Source: Acidobacteriota bacterium (GTDB lineage Bacteria > Acidobacteriota > Blastocatellia > Pyrinomonadales > Pyrinomonadaceae). From it: 49,482 nt of DNA. This document shows positions 16,329 to 25,659 of the stretch, piece after piece. A program made the translations under genes and the position numbers. Numbering within the stretch: position 1 is the stretch's first letter; each line of letters begins with the position of its first letter. Location of the stretch: the NCBI GenBank assembly GCA_023436495.1, contig JAEZIT010000001.1, positions 1 through 49,482 on the forward strand, read 5' to 3'. The notes under the pieces are model-generated. The model made no database searches and was not told the origin of the DNA. It saw nothing but the letters and a program-made list of their open reading frames with translations.

Positions 16329-17360
16329 CTATTCGGACGCGGTGAGTTTCGCGATCTTCTTCTCAAGTTCACGGATCGCTCGTGCCATTTCGCCGAGACG
16401 CCTGTACGCGGCTGTCGAACGCAGCCATTCGCGGTTTTCGAATGCCGGAATTCCTGACAGCACCTTTCCGCGTTCGACATCGTGGGACGTTGCGGATTTG
16501 GCTGTGATCACGGAATCGTCGCCGACCTTCAAATGACCGGCGATCCCGACCTGACCGGCGAGAATGACCCGTTTGCCGATATGCGAACTGCCTGCAAGGC
16601 CTGTCTGCGAACAGATCAAGGCATCTTCGTCCACCGTACACGAATGGCCGATCTGGACGAGGTTGTCGATCTTCGCACCACGCTTGATCCGGGATTCGCC
16701 GACCGAAGCACAGTCGATGGCGGTATTCGCACCGATCTCGACATCGTCTTCGAGCACGACACGACCGACCTGCGGTATCTTCAGCCAGCGTTTGTCTGCG
16801 GTTTTGGCATACCCGAACCCGTCCGAACCGATGGTCGAATTGTTGTGAATGATGCAGTTAACTCCTATCTCGCAATTCTCGCGAATCGAGACGCCGGAAT
16901 GGACCATCGTATTCGCACCGATCGTAACCCCGTCATAAACGGTCGCATTCGGAAAGATCCTGACACCCGAAGCGATACGGCAATTCCTGCCGATGACCAC
17001 ATTGGCATCAATCTGCACATCGGCCGCAACTTCAGCGGACGGATCGATCACGGCAGACGGGTGAATTCCCGGTACGATCGGAGCCGGCGGGTGGAACAGC
17101 CGTAAAGCCTGTGTATACGCGACATAAGCGTCCTTTGCACGAAGAACGGCGATGTCGTCCCTGCCGATATCGACTCCTTCGGACAGGAAAATGGCGGAAG
17201 CCTTCGTTACGGCGGTTTGCGGAGTGTACTTTGGATTGGCGAGAAAGGTCACGTCACCTTCGCCTGCGATGTCGAGTCCTGCCGCCGAGGTGATCACAAG
17301 ATCGCCGGAACCCTGCTCTAATCGGGCTTCAGTCACTTGGGCCAGTTCTGAAAGTTTCAT
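16329..17360 (-). CDS. lpxD: UDP-3-O-(3-hydroxyacyl)glucosamine N-acyltransferase
   Basis: LpxD adds the second hydroxyacyl chain in lipid A synthesis, showing an LPS-type outer membrane. The ATG at 17360 is chosen because AAGGAA precedes it and MKLSELAQ is the usual LpxD start; the frame extends 26 codons further without support. The 343 residues contain the uridine-binding N-domain (about 1-100), then hexapeptide repeats of a left-handed beta helix with the catalytic His in HNNSTIGSDGFGYA, and a C-terminal helix (LGEMARAIRELEKKIAKL). It is not next to lpxA/fabZ, unlike the enterobacterial arrangement. Confidence 0.95.
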   Translation of the reverse strand: MKLSELAQVTEARLEQGSGDLVITSAAGLDIAGEGDVTFLANPKYTPQTAVTKASAIFLSEGVDIGRDDIAVLRAKDAYVAYTQALRLFHPPAPIVPGIHPSAVIDPSAEVAADVQIDANVVIGRNCRIASGVRIFPNATVYDGVTIGANTMVHSGVSIRENCEIGVNCIIHNNSTIGSDGFGYAKTADKRWLKIPQVGRVVLEDDVEIGANTAIDCASVGESRIKRGAKIDNLVQIGHSCTVDEDALICSQTGLAGSSHIGKRVILAGQVGIAGHLKVGDDSVITAKSATSHDVERGKVLSGIPAFENREWLRSTAAYRRLGEMARAIRELEKKIAKLTASE

Positions 17361-17499
17361 ACGGAATTCCTTGAAAAAAGCTGATACGATGTGCAACACT
17401 ATTTTTAGCAGACAATGTCGCCCACGCAAAGCACTCACGCTTACAGGCGTAGGCCTCCCCTACATCTTTTGCCAATCTAATTCAGGAGTTACACAATAA

Positions 17500-18111
17500 A
17501 TGGACGAAAAAGGGTTGAACCAACCGGCAAAAAAGCATTCAGCAGAAGAGTTTCTGGCGGCTGAACGCCGAAATCCGGCAAGGAACGAATACGTAAACGG
17601 CAAGATACTCGCGAAATCGGGAACGGGCCGATGGCAGAACATCATTGCGTCGAACATCGCCGTCGCCGTAGGCAGCAGGCTCTCCGGAAACAAATCCGAG
17701 ATGTACGTGAACGGTATGCGGGTAAGGCTCCGCGACAGCATCATCTCGTACCCGGACGTAGTGATCGTCAGCGGTGAACCGGGATTTACCGACGCGAATC
17801 AGGATGTGCTTCTGAATCCGACCGTTGTGGTCGATATCTATTCAAGTGCGACCAACTTTGCCGACAAGGCGTTGAAGATCGAGAGCTATCTCGGCCTCGA
17901 AAGCATTCGCGAATGCCTGTTGGTCAAGGTGGACGAAATGCGTATCGAACAGTATTCACGGCAGAACGCGAAACAATGGACGTACAAGATCCACAATGAA
18001 CGCGAAGACGTGATCTCGCTCGATTCGGTCAACTGCAAGATCTCGCTCGCCGAAGTGTATGCACAGATCAAGTTCCGGCACGCAGAACTCAGCTCGACGG
18101 CTGTAAACTAG
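17500..18111 (+). CDS. Uma2 family endonuclease (DUF820)
   Basis: This 203-residue protein has the Uma2 pattern: SAEEFLAAE near the N-terminus, a RNEYVNGKI strand with the first acidic residue, H/N-rich helix, YPDVVIVSGEP carrying the D of a PD-(D/E)xK-like site, and VVVDIYSS in place of the usual VVEVLS. The D-K pair after ATNFADKALKIESYLGL is typical. These proteins are predicted restriction-like nucleases, abundant in cyanobacteria and Acidobacteriota, usually without known targets. No partner gene is nearby. The VVVDIYSS strand has D where E is common. Confidence 0.85.
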   Translation: MDEKGLNQPAKKHSAEEFLAAERRNPARNEYVNGKILAKSGTGRWQNIIASNIAVAVGSRLSGNKSEMYVNGMRVRLRDSIISYPDVVIVSGEPGFTDANQDVLLNPTVVVDIYSSATNFADKALKIESYLGLESIRECLLVKVDEMRIEQYSRQNAKQWTYKIHNEREDVISLDSVNCKISLAEVYAQIKFRHAELSSTAVN

Positions 18112-18132
18112 GAAAGTAACAAAATTGCAACG

Positions 18133-18166
18133 GCGGTCCGTGTAACAGCGGGCCGCTCTTTGTTTT
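18133..18166 (+). terminator. Terminator after the Uma2 gene
   Basis: GCGGTCCG pairs with CGGGCCGC (one G-T pair) around an 8-nt loop, followed by TCTTTGTTTT. It overlaps the last bases of the convergent priA gene. Confidence 0.75.
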
Positions 18167-20642
18167 AAAGGAGATTGACGGGATCGATCTCAAGATGGAC
18201 GACACGCATATCGCAGCCCATCGATTCGGCTTCGGCGAGTGCGATATCTAATACCTGACGGAGCTTCCTGCGGTTCTCGCATTTGACGATGATCTGCAGG
18301 CGGTATTCGCCCTTCAGACGCGACAGCGACGCAGGAGCCGGGCCAAGGAATCTGCACGAACGTTCCGTATCGGCCGCATCGAGGCATTTCCGAAGAATCG
18401 CAGCCTGTTCCGAAGCGTGGTCCAGACTGGAATGCCGTATCAGGATCGACGCCAGTACGACGAACGGGGGATATGCCATTCGGGAACGGTATCGGACCTC
18501 TTGTTCGTAAAAGCCTTCGTAATCTTGATTGCAGGCGTGCACAAGTGCGTAATGATCGGGATAATACGTCTGTATCAATACGCGTCCGGGCAGGTTGCCA
18601 CGTCCGGCACGGCCCGCGACCTGTGTGATCAGTTGGAACGTGCGTTCCGCCGAACGAAAATCGGGGAGCCCAAGCCCCAGATCGACCGATATAACCCCAA
18701 CAAGCGTGACGTTATGGTAATCGTGACCTTTTGCAAGCATCTGCGTGCCGACGAGCATGTCGATCTCACCTCGTCCGAAACTCAGCAGTATCTTCTCAAG
18801 GTCACGCCTGCGTGCGGTAGTGTCACGATCTACCCTCTCGATCCTGAGCGCCGGAAACCGCTTTTTCAGAACATCTTCGATCTGTTCGGTGCCTTGACCG
18901 ACGAAATATAAGAACTCGCTGGAACAAAACGGGCACTTGTGCGGCGTCTTAACGGAATAGCTGCAGTAGTGACAGACAAGCCGGCCTTCGTTTCGATGGT
19001 AGGTCAGAGTTATGTCACAGTTCTTGCACCTAAGCGTCTCGCCGCAAGTCCGGCACAAGACGAATTGAGAGAACCCGCGGCGGTTCAGCAGCATTATCGA
19101 CTGTTCGCCTTTCGAATGGGTCTCTTCGATCGCTTGGAGCAGTTGAGGTGAGAACGTCACGTCCTTACCCGCGGCCTTGAAAACCTCACGCATATCGACC
19201 AATTCCGCTTTAGCAAGCGGACGGCCGCCGATACGGCTCGGCAAACGCAGATAAGTGTATTTTCCGTTCTGGACGTTGTAATAGGATTCGAGCGCAGGCG
19301 TTGCCGAACCGAGCACGATCACCGCATCGGCGAACATGGCACGCATCACCCCAACATCCCGGCCATGATAATACGGCGATTCATGCTGCCGGTATGACGG
19401 ATCGTGCTCTTCGTCGACGATAACAAGCCCGATGTTGCTGAGTGGAGCAAAAACCGCCGAACGGGTGCCGATCGCAACACGTGCACTCCCACGCCGTATT
19501 CGTCTCCATTCGTCGAAACGTTCGCCGGGCGAAAGATTTGAATGCAGGATCGCCACCTCGTCACCAAAAACGGCACGGAGCCTGCGGGAAAATATCGGCG
19601 TGAGAGCGATCTCCGGAACCAGCATCAACGCCGAACGACCGGCATTCAGAGCAGACCGCATTGCACGAATATAGACCTCGGTCTTTCCGCTGCCCGTAAT
19701 GCCGTGAAGCAGGAACGCCCGATACTCCGTCATGGCCATTGCTGCTTCTATTGCCGTCAGTGCCTTGTCCTGCTGTTCTGTAAGGGTGAGATCGACGATT
19801 GCCGGCAGAGCCGCTCCTTCGAGCGGGTCACGTAAAAGGTCCTGAACAAAGACCACGACGACCCCGCGTTTCGCGAGGGTGTTTACCGTAGAACCGCCGA
19901 TATCGGCTTTTTCGATCAGGTCTGTAAAAAGCATTTCGCCGTCATGTCTCAGCAGGGTATCGATGATGGCCTGCTGCTTATCGGTCAGCGGTTTGCTGTC
20001 ATCAACAGAATGTTCCAGCAGCCGGACGGCTTTACGGCGTTTGACGCGGACCTTGGTTGAGACGGTTCGCTGCGACGTTTCGACAAATCCTGCGTTCAGA
20101 AGATCACGAACGGCTCGGATAGTTGGCTGTGCACCAAACTCACGTTCCAGGTCACGCTGCGGCCTGGAACCGTCTTCCAATAATGCCGAGATTATCTTGC
20201 TCTTGACCGAATCCGGCTTTCGGCTCCAAAACTCTTCCCGGCCCTGAGGCGTGATCGAAACAATGCGTTCCGATGCGGCATTGATCCCAGCCGGAAGTGA
20301 TGCCTTAAGGACCTCGCCCCAGGACGCGAAGTAGTAATCGGCCGTCCATTGGGTCAACTGGAGGATCTCGTCCGTCAAAAGCGGTTCTTCATCGAGAAGT
20401 TCAATGACATCCTTGATCTTTTCGGTCTCGATCTCGATGTCGTCGGGGAGGTCGGTATGGAGTTCCACCACGTAACCGGTCAGGCTCCGCTTTCCAAAGG
20501 GAACGAGAATACGGGAACCGATCTGTACGGCGTCGCTTACGCCTGTTGGCAGGCGGTACGTGAACGTCCGCCGCAGCGGCAGCGGCAGGGCTGCTTCGGC
20601 GTATTTCGGTTCGGGATTATCTAATCGGTGTCCGGGAATCAT
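18165..20642 (-). CDS. priA: Primosomal replication restart helicase PriA
   Basis: PriA recognises stalled forks and reloads the replisome. The 825 residues include the N-terminal 3'-DNA-binding domain (about 15-110), a winged-helix region, and a helicase core with Walker A GITGSGKTEVY (about 315), DEEH box and LGSATPALESY. The zinc-binding insert has eight cysteines (CRTC, CKNC, CHYC, CPFC). The helicase C-lobe has GTQMLAKGHDY and QVAGRAGRG. Length is typical to slightly long. It is monocistronic; the divergent gene starts 70-80 bp away. Confidence 0.96.
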   Translation of the reverse strand: MIPGHRLDNPEPKYAEAALPLPLRRTFTYRLPTGVSDAVQIGSRILVPFGKRSLTGYVVELHTDLPDDIEIETEKIKDVIELLDEEPLLTDEILQLTQWTADYYFASWGEVLKASLPAGINAASERIVSITPQGREEFWSRKPDSVKSKIISALLEDGSRPQRDLEREFGAQPTIRAVRDLLNAGFVETSQRTVSTKVRVKRRKAVRLLEHSVDDSKPLTDKQQAIIDTLLRHDGEMLFTDLIEKADIGGSTVNTLAKRGVVVVFVQDLLRDPLEGAALPAIVDLTLTEQQDKALTAIEAAMAMTEYRAFLLHGITGSGKTEVYIRAMRSALNAGRSALMLVPEIALTPIFSRRLRAVFGDEVAILHSNLSPGERFDEWRRIRRGSARVAIGTRSAVFAPLSNIGLVIVDEEHDPSYRQHESPYYHGRDVGVMRAMFADAVIVLGSATPALESYYNVQNGKYTYLRLPSRIGGRPLAKAELVDMREVFKAAGKDVTFSPQLLQAIEETHSKGEQSIMLLNRRGFSQFVLCRTCGETLRCKNCDITLTYHRNEGRLVCHYCSYSVKTPHKCPFCSSEFLYFVGQGTEQIEDVLKKRFPALRIERVDRDTTARRRDLEKILLSFGRGEIDMLVGTQMLAKGHDYHNVTLVGVISVDLGLGLPDFRSAERTFQLITQVAGRAGRGNLPGRVLIQTYYPDHYALVHACNQDYEGFYEQEVRYRSRMAYPPFVVLASILIRHSSLDHASEQAAILRKCLDAADTERSCRFLGPAPASLSRLKGEYRLQIIVKCENRRKLRQVLDIALAEAESMGCDMRVVHLEIDPVNLL

Positions 20643-20723
20643 TTAGAGATCGTGTGGTTAAAATGATAACCTATGTGAAACCTTTTACCGAATCCCGGTG
20701 TCTAATCGCTGGTGGATCAAATT

Positions 20724-21233
20724 ATGGAAACGTACTTGGATAAGGAGCCCGAAAAGAAGGGAATTAACAAGGTATTTATCGGAGCGTTGATCTTTGGCCT
20801 GGCGGTCGTGGGAGTAGGGATCTGGCTTCTTTCGCTTCAGCCGTCTCGGGAAGAAACGATGGCTGCAATTCTTAACGGCTCGTACCGCGAAGGCACGCCT
20901 GAATTCGATGTTCTAACAAAGGACATAATCATTTCGACCGACCCTAAAACGATCGAGTCTCCCACGGCATTCGGCACGATAATGATGGCGATCCACGGCA
21001 ACATCCGAAACAAAGGCACAAAAATGATCAACGGCCTGGAAGTGAACGTCGGTGTGATCGATCCCTATAACAAGGTCCTGAAAGAAAAGAAGGTAATGGT
21101 TGTACCGGTACAACAGCCGCAGCTAGGCCCCGGGCAGACCATACCTGTAACCACGACGTTGGATGGCTTTAGCCGAGATGATGATCGTGCGAACGTCCGA
21201 TGGAAAGTCACTGCGATCCGGGTCGTGGAATGA
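20724..21233 (+). CDS. Membrane-anchored protein of unknown function
   Basis: From the ATG at 20724 the protein has 169 residues; a GTG at 20712 would add four. A short charged N-terminus is followed by one transmembrane helix (about 18-38, FIGALIFGLAVVGVGIWLL), placing the remaining roughly 125 residues outside the cytoplasm. The exported part looks like a single beta-sandwich (AIHGNIRNKGTKMINGLEV, a typical FxLYD/DUF-like pattern seen in cell-envelope proteins). No named family is certain. It is convergent with the ABC ATPase gene, with only 2 bp between stop codons. Confidence 0.75.
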   Translation: METYLDKEPEKKGINKVFIGALIFGLAVVGVGIWLLSLQPSREETMAAILNGSYREGTPEFDVLTKDIIISTDPKTIESPTAFGTIMMAIHGNIRNKGTKMINGLEVNVGVIDPYNKVLKEKKVMVVPVQQPQLGPGQTIPVTTTLDGFSRDDDRANVRWKVTAIRVVE

Positions 21234-21235
21234 TC

Positions 21236-22183
21236 TTAGTCGCCGTCGGCGTCGGTCCGTACAAACAGCTCTTCGAGAGATTGCTTTACCGGCTGCACCG
21301 AAACGAGCTTTCCGCCAGCTTCCCGGGATGCCTGTAGAATTAGATCTATCTGGCTTTCATCTTCAACGCGGACGGAGACTCCGTTAGGCTTCACGGAAAA
21401 TTGAGAACCAGCGATCGAGGAAATTCTATCCGCGAAACCGTTACCAGAAACTCCGTTCAGCACGATCTCAAATGACCGTTGTTCGCCGCTCTTGGTAAGC
21501 AGGTCATCCAGATCTCCGGTGGCAGCAAGCTTTCCGCCGCGCAGTATAGCGACCTCGTCGCAAAGAGCTTCGATATCCGAAAGGATATGCGTTGACATAA
21601 AAACGGTCTTTCCCCTGTCGCGAAGGCCAGCGATCAATTCGCGGATCTCACGCCTGCCGATAGGGTCAAGGCCGCTCATCGGCTCGTCAAGGAAAACGAT
21701 CTCGGGGTCGTTAATTAGGCTCTGAGCCAATCCCACACGCTGCAGCATGCCTTTCGAGAACTTTCGAAGCTGCTTGTCCCAGTCCTTTTTCGCGAGTCCC
21801 ACTGTGGAAAGTAACTGATCCGCTCTGCTAGCGCGTTCCAGGGCGTCCATCCGAAACAGGGACCCGAAGTAATTCATCAGTTCCCGAGCGGTAAGATAAT
21901 CGTAAAAATACGGGTTCTCCGGGCAATAGCCGATACGGCTGTGCATCGACGTGTCGGAAATATCGCGGCCAAGAATCCGTGCCGATCCGCTCGTGGGAAA
22001 CAGCAGCGTCATCAGGATCTTTATCGTGGTCGTTTTGCCGGCACCGTTTCCGCCGAGAAACCCGAATATCTGACCGCCCTTTACCTTTAAGTTCAGGCCG
22101 TCGAGCGCCCGAACCTTCTTTTTCCGCCAGAAGCCGGTTTCGTAGTCTTTGGAAAGGTTTTCTATCTCGATGATGTATTCCAT
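21236..22183 (-). CDS. ABC transporter ATP-binding protein (PilH-like by position)
   Basis: The 315-residue ATPase has Walker A GGNGAGKTT, a Q-loop region before NPYFYDYLTARELMNYFG, signature FSKGMLQRVGLAQ (a common LSGGQ variant), Walker B IVFLDEPMSGLDP, and the H-loop MSTHILSD. A C-terminal extension of about 80 residues resembles the regulatory DUF4162-type tail of drug/gliding ABC systems. It is the last gene of a tight four-gene unit (25566 to 21236, gaps of 6, 3 and 2 bp) containing its permease. Downstream of pilS-pilR-pilA, this recalls the M. xanthus pilGHI genes needed for pilus assembly. The assignment to pilus function is inference. Confidence 0.85.
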   Translation of the reverse strand: MEYIIEIENLSKDYETGFWRKKKVRALDGLNLKVKGGQIFGFLGGNGAGKTTTIKILMTLLFPTSGSARILGRDISDTSMHSRIGYCPENPYFYDYLTARELMNYFGSLFRMDALERASRADQLLSTVGLAKKDWDKQLRKFSKGMLQRVGLAQSLINDPEIVFLDEPMSGLDPIGRREIRELIAGLRDRGKTVFMSTHILSDIEALCDEVAILRGGKLAATGDLDDLLTKSGEQRSFEIVLNGVSGNGFADRISSIAGSQFSVKPNGVSVRVEDESQIDLILQASREAGGKLVSVQPVKQSLEELFVRTDADGD

Positions 22184-22185
22184 AG

Positions 22186-23838
22186 TCAGCTTAAACTCTT
22201 ATTTCGTCGCAAAATAGCCGTTCCAGAACCTATAAGTATTATCATCCACGCTAATGCAGAGACCGCGCGGGCATAATAAGTATATTGGGGCTCAACAAAT
22301 TCGAGAACCACCTTAGAATCACTTGCCGGGACTGTGATCGACGCAGCTCCGTCTTCAGAAGGGCGAACGGAAGCCGGTTCATCGTTTACTGTCGCTTTCC
22401 AATACGGATAATACATGACAGCCAATCGGGCGTCGGCCTCGGGACCAGCCGTAACCGTAAAGTCAATATATCCAGGCTCCCAGTGACGAATCTCGGATTC
22501 GCGAGAGCTCATTAGAACCTTTTCCTTAACACCGAAAGCCTTCTCATCAACCCATGTCGGACGCCAATGCCAGAGGCCTTTGGCGGGAATGGCTTCGTCA
22601 ATGACCTTTTGGGTCAATCCAGGTTCGATATGGATCGCGCCAAGAATGACCTGTTTGACGGAGAATGTGGCGAAAATACAGAAAAGCCCGATGAGCACAA
22701 TGCAATGCGGCCTGTATCTTCGCAGGTTATCTGCGGTTATGAACCCGAGGGTAAAAGCGAAAATGACGCTGAATCCCAGGCTGAATACGGATAGGAACCG
22801 CCACGGAAACTGGACGCGCTGCAGAAGGTCGATATTGTCCCAAAGCGGACGACTGAGCGGAACGGCCATAAAGATCGACACGGCGGTAAGCGCCATCAGA
22901 GGCCGCAATTCGCGGTGTTTCATGAGTTCGGATAGCTTTCCTGAAGCGATGAGCGCTATTGAGATGATCGCCAGCGAGGCTGCAAAAAAGGCGAAGGCGA
23001 ACCAGAGCCCCGAAGCGTCCAATGACAGGTCCGCGAACAGAAAATGATTGCGGTAATCGTACAGCGGGTCGGTATTCGGCTGGGAAATATTGATCCACGA
23101 CATTTCCTTTACGACCCGGATCCAATAAAAGCTGCTCGCTGCCGCTCCCAATAACGCCCCGGTCAAAAGGCCCGCGACCTGTCGCAACAAATTAGTACGT
23201 TCCAAAAAGAAGAGGGCAAAAATTCCGACGGCGACGGCACCGACAACGGTCTGCGGGATATTGCTTAGGATGAGTAGTGCGACGGACGCGCCGAAGAGTG
23301 CGATATTGGCCGGTCGTACGTTGTCGCAAACCTTTTTGCACATCAGCACGCAAAACGGCAGGACGGAAAGCCCCGCGTATTCGCCATACATGCCGGAATT
23401 GTAGAATTGGTTCAAATGATACGGCGTCAGCAGAAATATAACTCCGGCGACAATTCCAAGACGAAGGTTGCCCAGGAGCTCCTTTGCCAGGCAGATCATC
23501 CCGAACGCCCCAACAAACGACCAAAACACGAACGCAAGCAAAACAGCAACAAGCCAACTGCCCGAAACAAGCACAAAAAACGCGATCGTAATGTGCATCA
23601 GCGGCGGATAGAACCGGACGGTCACATCACCGTAGCCAAGATTCTCAAAGGCGTTCCAGTCCGGTTGGAAATGGCCGCTGCGGAACGAGTCGAGATAAGT
23701 GTTTACTATCTGGAGGTGGTGGATCAGGTCGGCACTGCCCTGTGGGATGCCCCAGATCAACACCGGCAGCGCGATCAAAACGCTCGCCGCAAATGCGATC
23801 ACGGCCGCTGTGCCAAGATTGTCAGGGCGAAGATTCAT
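22186..23838 (-). CDS. Polytopic membrane protein, 6-pyruvoyl-tetrahydropterin-synthase-related (PF10131-like) / GT-C type
   Basis: The 550 residues hold about 11-12 hydrophobic helices. An exported first loop contains GSADLIHHLQIVNTYLDSFRSG and YGDVTVRFYPPLMH, followed by LLTPYHLNQFYNSGMYGEYAG. This layout matches the membrane family named PTPS-related (PF10131), which shares the topology of GT-C glycosyltransferases. A roughly 110-residue C-terminal exported beta domain (YIDFTVTAGPEADARL, YYPYWKATVNDEPA) precedes a last helix. It lies in the ABC unit of the pilus region, so sugar transfer to pilin or another surface polymer is plausible but not shown. Confidence 0.7.
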   Translation of the reverse strand: MNLRPDNLGTAAVIAFAASVLIALPVLIWGIPQGSADLIHHLQIVNTYLDSFRSGHFQPDWNAFENLGYGDVTVRFYPPLMHITIAFFVLVSGSWLVAVLLAFVFWSFVGAFGMICLAKELLGNLRLGIVAGVIFLLTPYHLNQFYNSGMYGEYAGLSVLPFCVLMCKKVCDNVRPANIALFGASVALLILSNIPQTVVGAVAVGIFALFFLERTNLLRQVAGLLTGALLGAAASSFYWIRVVKEMSWINISQPNTDPLYDYRNHFLFADLSLDASGLWFAFAFFAASLAIISIALIASGKLSELMKHRELRPLMALTAVSIFMAVPLSRPLWDNIDLLQRVQFPWRFLSVFSLGFSVIFAFTLGFITADNLRRYRPHCIVLIGLFCIFATFSVKQVILGAIHIEPGLTQKVIDEAIPAKGLWHWRPTWVDEKAFGVKEKVLMSSRESEIRHWEPGYIDFTVTAGPEADARLAVMYYPYWKATVNDEPASVRPSEDGAASITVPASDSKVVLEFVEPQYTYYARAVSALAWMIILIGSGTAILRRNKSLS

Positions 23839-23841
23839 GCG

Positions 23842-24774
23842 TCAATTAAGCGGCATTTTTGTCCGGGCTTCGTCGAGCCTGACGTCGCAGGATGCGAGAT
23901 CGAGGACGTATGGTGCGTCGCTTGGATCGACAGGATTGTTAGAGCGGTCGATGCGAAATTCGCGGCCATTTGGAAGCTCGATCTTTTGGAGCTGCGGAAT
24001 CAATTCGGACCAGTTTTTGGGGCATCGGCCGGCTGCTTCCTTAAACGCGGCAATGGACTGGCGGATGCCGTCGCGTTCATCCAGCGAATCGAGCTCCATA
24101 AGGCGTATCTCGGCGGTGACGCGGGTCCCTTCTTCCTGTGCTTCGTTATAGAGCTGGCGATATATTTCGCGGGCTGTGTCGCGGCTGCCTCCCTTTGTCT
24201 TCATCGAGGCCGCCATCATTGCCATAAACGACGGAACGCCGGGAATTTCGGAGCCTTTAGCGTACACCTCGGCCGCCTTGTCATACTGCCCGAGCCGCCA
24301 GTAAATGTAGCCGAGGTATTGGTACAGCCGCCATTCATTGGGGTTATCGGCGATACCCTTTTCCGTAAGCGCAATGGCCTGCTGCGGATCGATCGCGGGC
24401 AGAATCGTAGCGCCGTATGAATAAGCCGGAATGAACCGCGGGTCCAGCTCCGTCGCGTTGTTGAGGTAGGGATAAAGCAGCCGCGGGTTCAGGGACTTCA
24501 TATCGTCGATGTTCAGATTCTCCAGCCCAACGCTTGAGATCTTTTTGCCGACATACTGAAGGGAATTCATCCAATACCAATCGGCAGCAAGCCCTTCAGC
24601 ACCGAACGCGAAGCCTTTAAGCCGCGAGCCTTGCAGAGCGAGGTCCTGGTCCTCGTAACCCGCGGGCAGCGGCGGCCGCACGCCTTCGACGTACCGCGTA
24701 AGCCAAAACGCACAGGCGAACCCGATCAGGATCAGGGCCGCGGCGGTCACGGTTTTTGCGGTCTTTTGGTGCAT
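23842..24774 (-). CDS. Membrane-anchored TPR protein
   Basis: The 310 residues have one N-terminal transmembrane helix (about 10-27), then an exported region with TPR units. The clearest are at LYPYLNNATELDPRFIPAYS, IALTEKGIADNPNEWRLYQY and GYIYWRLGQYDKAAEVYAKG (about 100-190). A C-terminal part ends in a pilin-assembly-unlike, Cys-containing tail. Similar TM-TPR proteins occur beside ABC-2 permeases in Acidobacteriota and Deltaproteobacteria. It sits 6 bp from the permease gene and 3 bp from the next gene. By position it is a candidate for the accessory role PilG has in M. xanthus, though I cannot show homology. Confidence 0.75.
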   Translation of the reverse strand: MHQKTAKTVTAAALILIGFACAFWLTRYVEGVRPPLPAGYEDQDLALQGSRLKGFAFGAEGLAADWYWMNSLQYVGKKISSVGLENLNIDDMKSLNPRLLYPYLNNATELDPRFIPAYSYGATILPAIDPQQAIALTEKGIADNPNEWRLYQYLGYIYWRLGQYDKAAEVYAKGSEIPGVPSFMAMMAASMKTKGGSRDTAREIYRQLYNEAQEEGTRVTAEIRLMELDSLDERDGIRQSIAAFKEAAGRCPKNWSELIPQLQKIELPNGREFRIDRSNNPVDPSDAPYVLDLASCDVRLDEARTKMPLN

Positions 24775-24780
24775 CTGAAA

Positions 24781-25566
24781 TTATTTGAAATTGCGGCGGC
24801 TGAAGATCAGGATCGTTGCGGCGATCAGGATCACATTGAAAACAAGTGCGTATGCTGCTGCTCCGCCGAGCATCGCGGCGGGCGGAATGTCGCCGTGAGC
24901 GGCATTAGTAACGAACGTAAAATGGGACAGATTAGGCAAGACGTAATAGATCGCGTTAAAGACGGCCTTTGCCGCAGCGGATTCGAGATTTGCAGCAAGA
25001 TCACGAAGGGACGAGCTGAAATGCCCAATAATAAAGACGAAAAACGTTAGAAGAGCAGAAAGCGCGGGCGAGGAAAATGACGAAAAAAGAATGGCGACGG
25101 CAGTCAGGATCGTCAACTCAAAGAAAATAAGAAGGATAGAGCCCCAGACAGATGCCGCCAGAGCGGTGCCGCCGACATAGAGCAGGGCGAGCGAGACGCC
25201 AAGCCCCATAACCAGAATGTTTACGACAAGCGTCAGGCAAAGGCCAAGATATTTTCCGACGATGAATTCACCGCGGCCGACTGGCTTTGCGAAGATGGCG
25301 AACACCGTGCGTTTCTCGATCTCCTTCGAAACTAGGCCTACTCCGACGAAGATAGCGATGAACGTGCCGAAGAAGAGCATGGCGTTCAGGCCGATATTTA
25401 CGATGGTCCGTGCTTCATGCCCGTCGGTCAGATCGCCGAGCAATATGGCACATGCCACCAGCAGCAGCACGAACAGGACAAGGTTATAAAGGACCCGGTC
25501 GCGGACGGCTTCGCGGAAGGTATTCTTCGAGATTGCTGCGATCCGTATCAGAAAATCACTCTTCAC
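24781..25566 (-). CDS. ABC-2 family transporter permease (PilI-like by position)
   Basis: The 261 residues have about six transmembrane helices. The N-terminal signature ISKNTFREAVRDRVLYNLVLF and the loop VSKEIEKRTVFAIFAKPVGR are typical of ABC-2 permeases. It is the first gene of the four-gene unit that ends with its ATPase at 21236. A 93-bp gap separates it from the upstream membrane gene; no terminator is evident there, so transcription from the pilA side may continue. The transported substrate is unknown. In M. xanthus a comparable pair (PilH/PilI) is required for pilus biogenesis. Confidence 0.85.
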   Translation of the reverse strand: MKSDFLIRIAAISKNTFREAVRDRVLYNLVLFVLLLVACAILLGDLTDGHEARTIVNIGLNAMLFFGTFIAIFVGVGLVSKEIEKRTVFAIFAKPVGRGEFIVGKYLGLCLTLVVNILVMGLGVSLALLYVGGTALAASVWGSILLIFFELTILTAVAILFSSFSSPALSALLTFFVFIIGHFSSSLRDLAANLESAAAKAVFNAIYYVLPNLSHFTFVTNAAHGDIPPAAMLGGAAAYALVFNVILIAATILIFSRRNFK

Positions 25567-25659
25567 GATCTTTAAAAATCAACGATTGAACTAGGGGTGC
25601 CGGCAGGAATCTGCCTCGGAAATTATAGCACAATCGGAGGTAAGAGCCGCAAATACTGC

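Noticed and set aside
23407..24420. A 337-residue plus-strand frame antisense to the pilus-region genes
   Set aside because: It crosses two minus-strand genes with recognisable membrane and TPR features, and its composition (rich in R, H, Q) is typical of an antisense shadow in GC-biased DNA.
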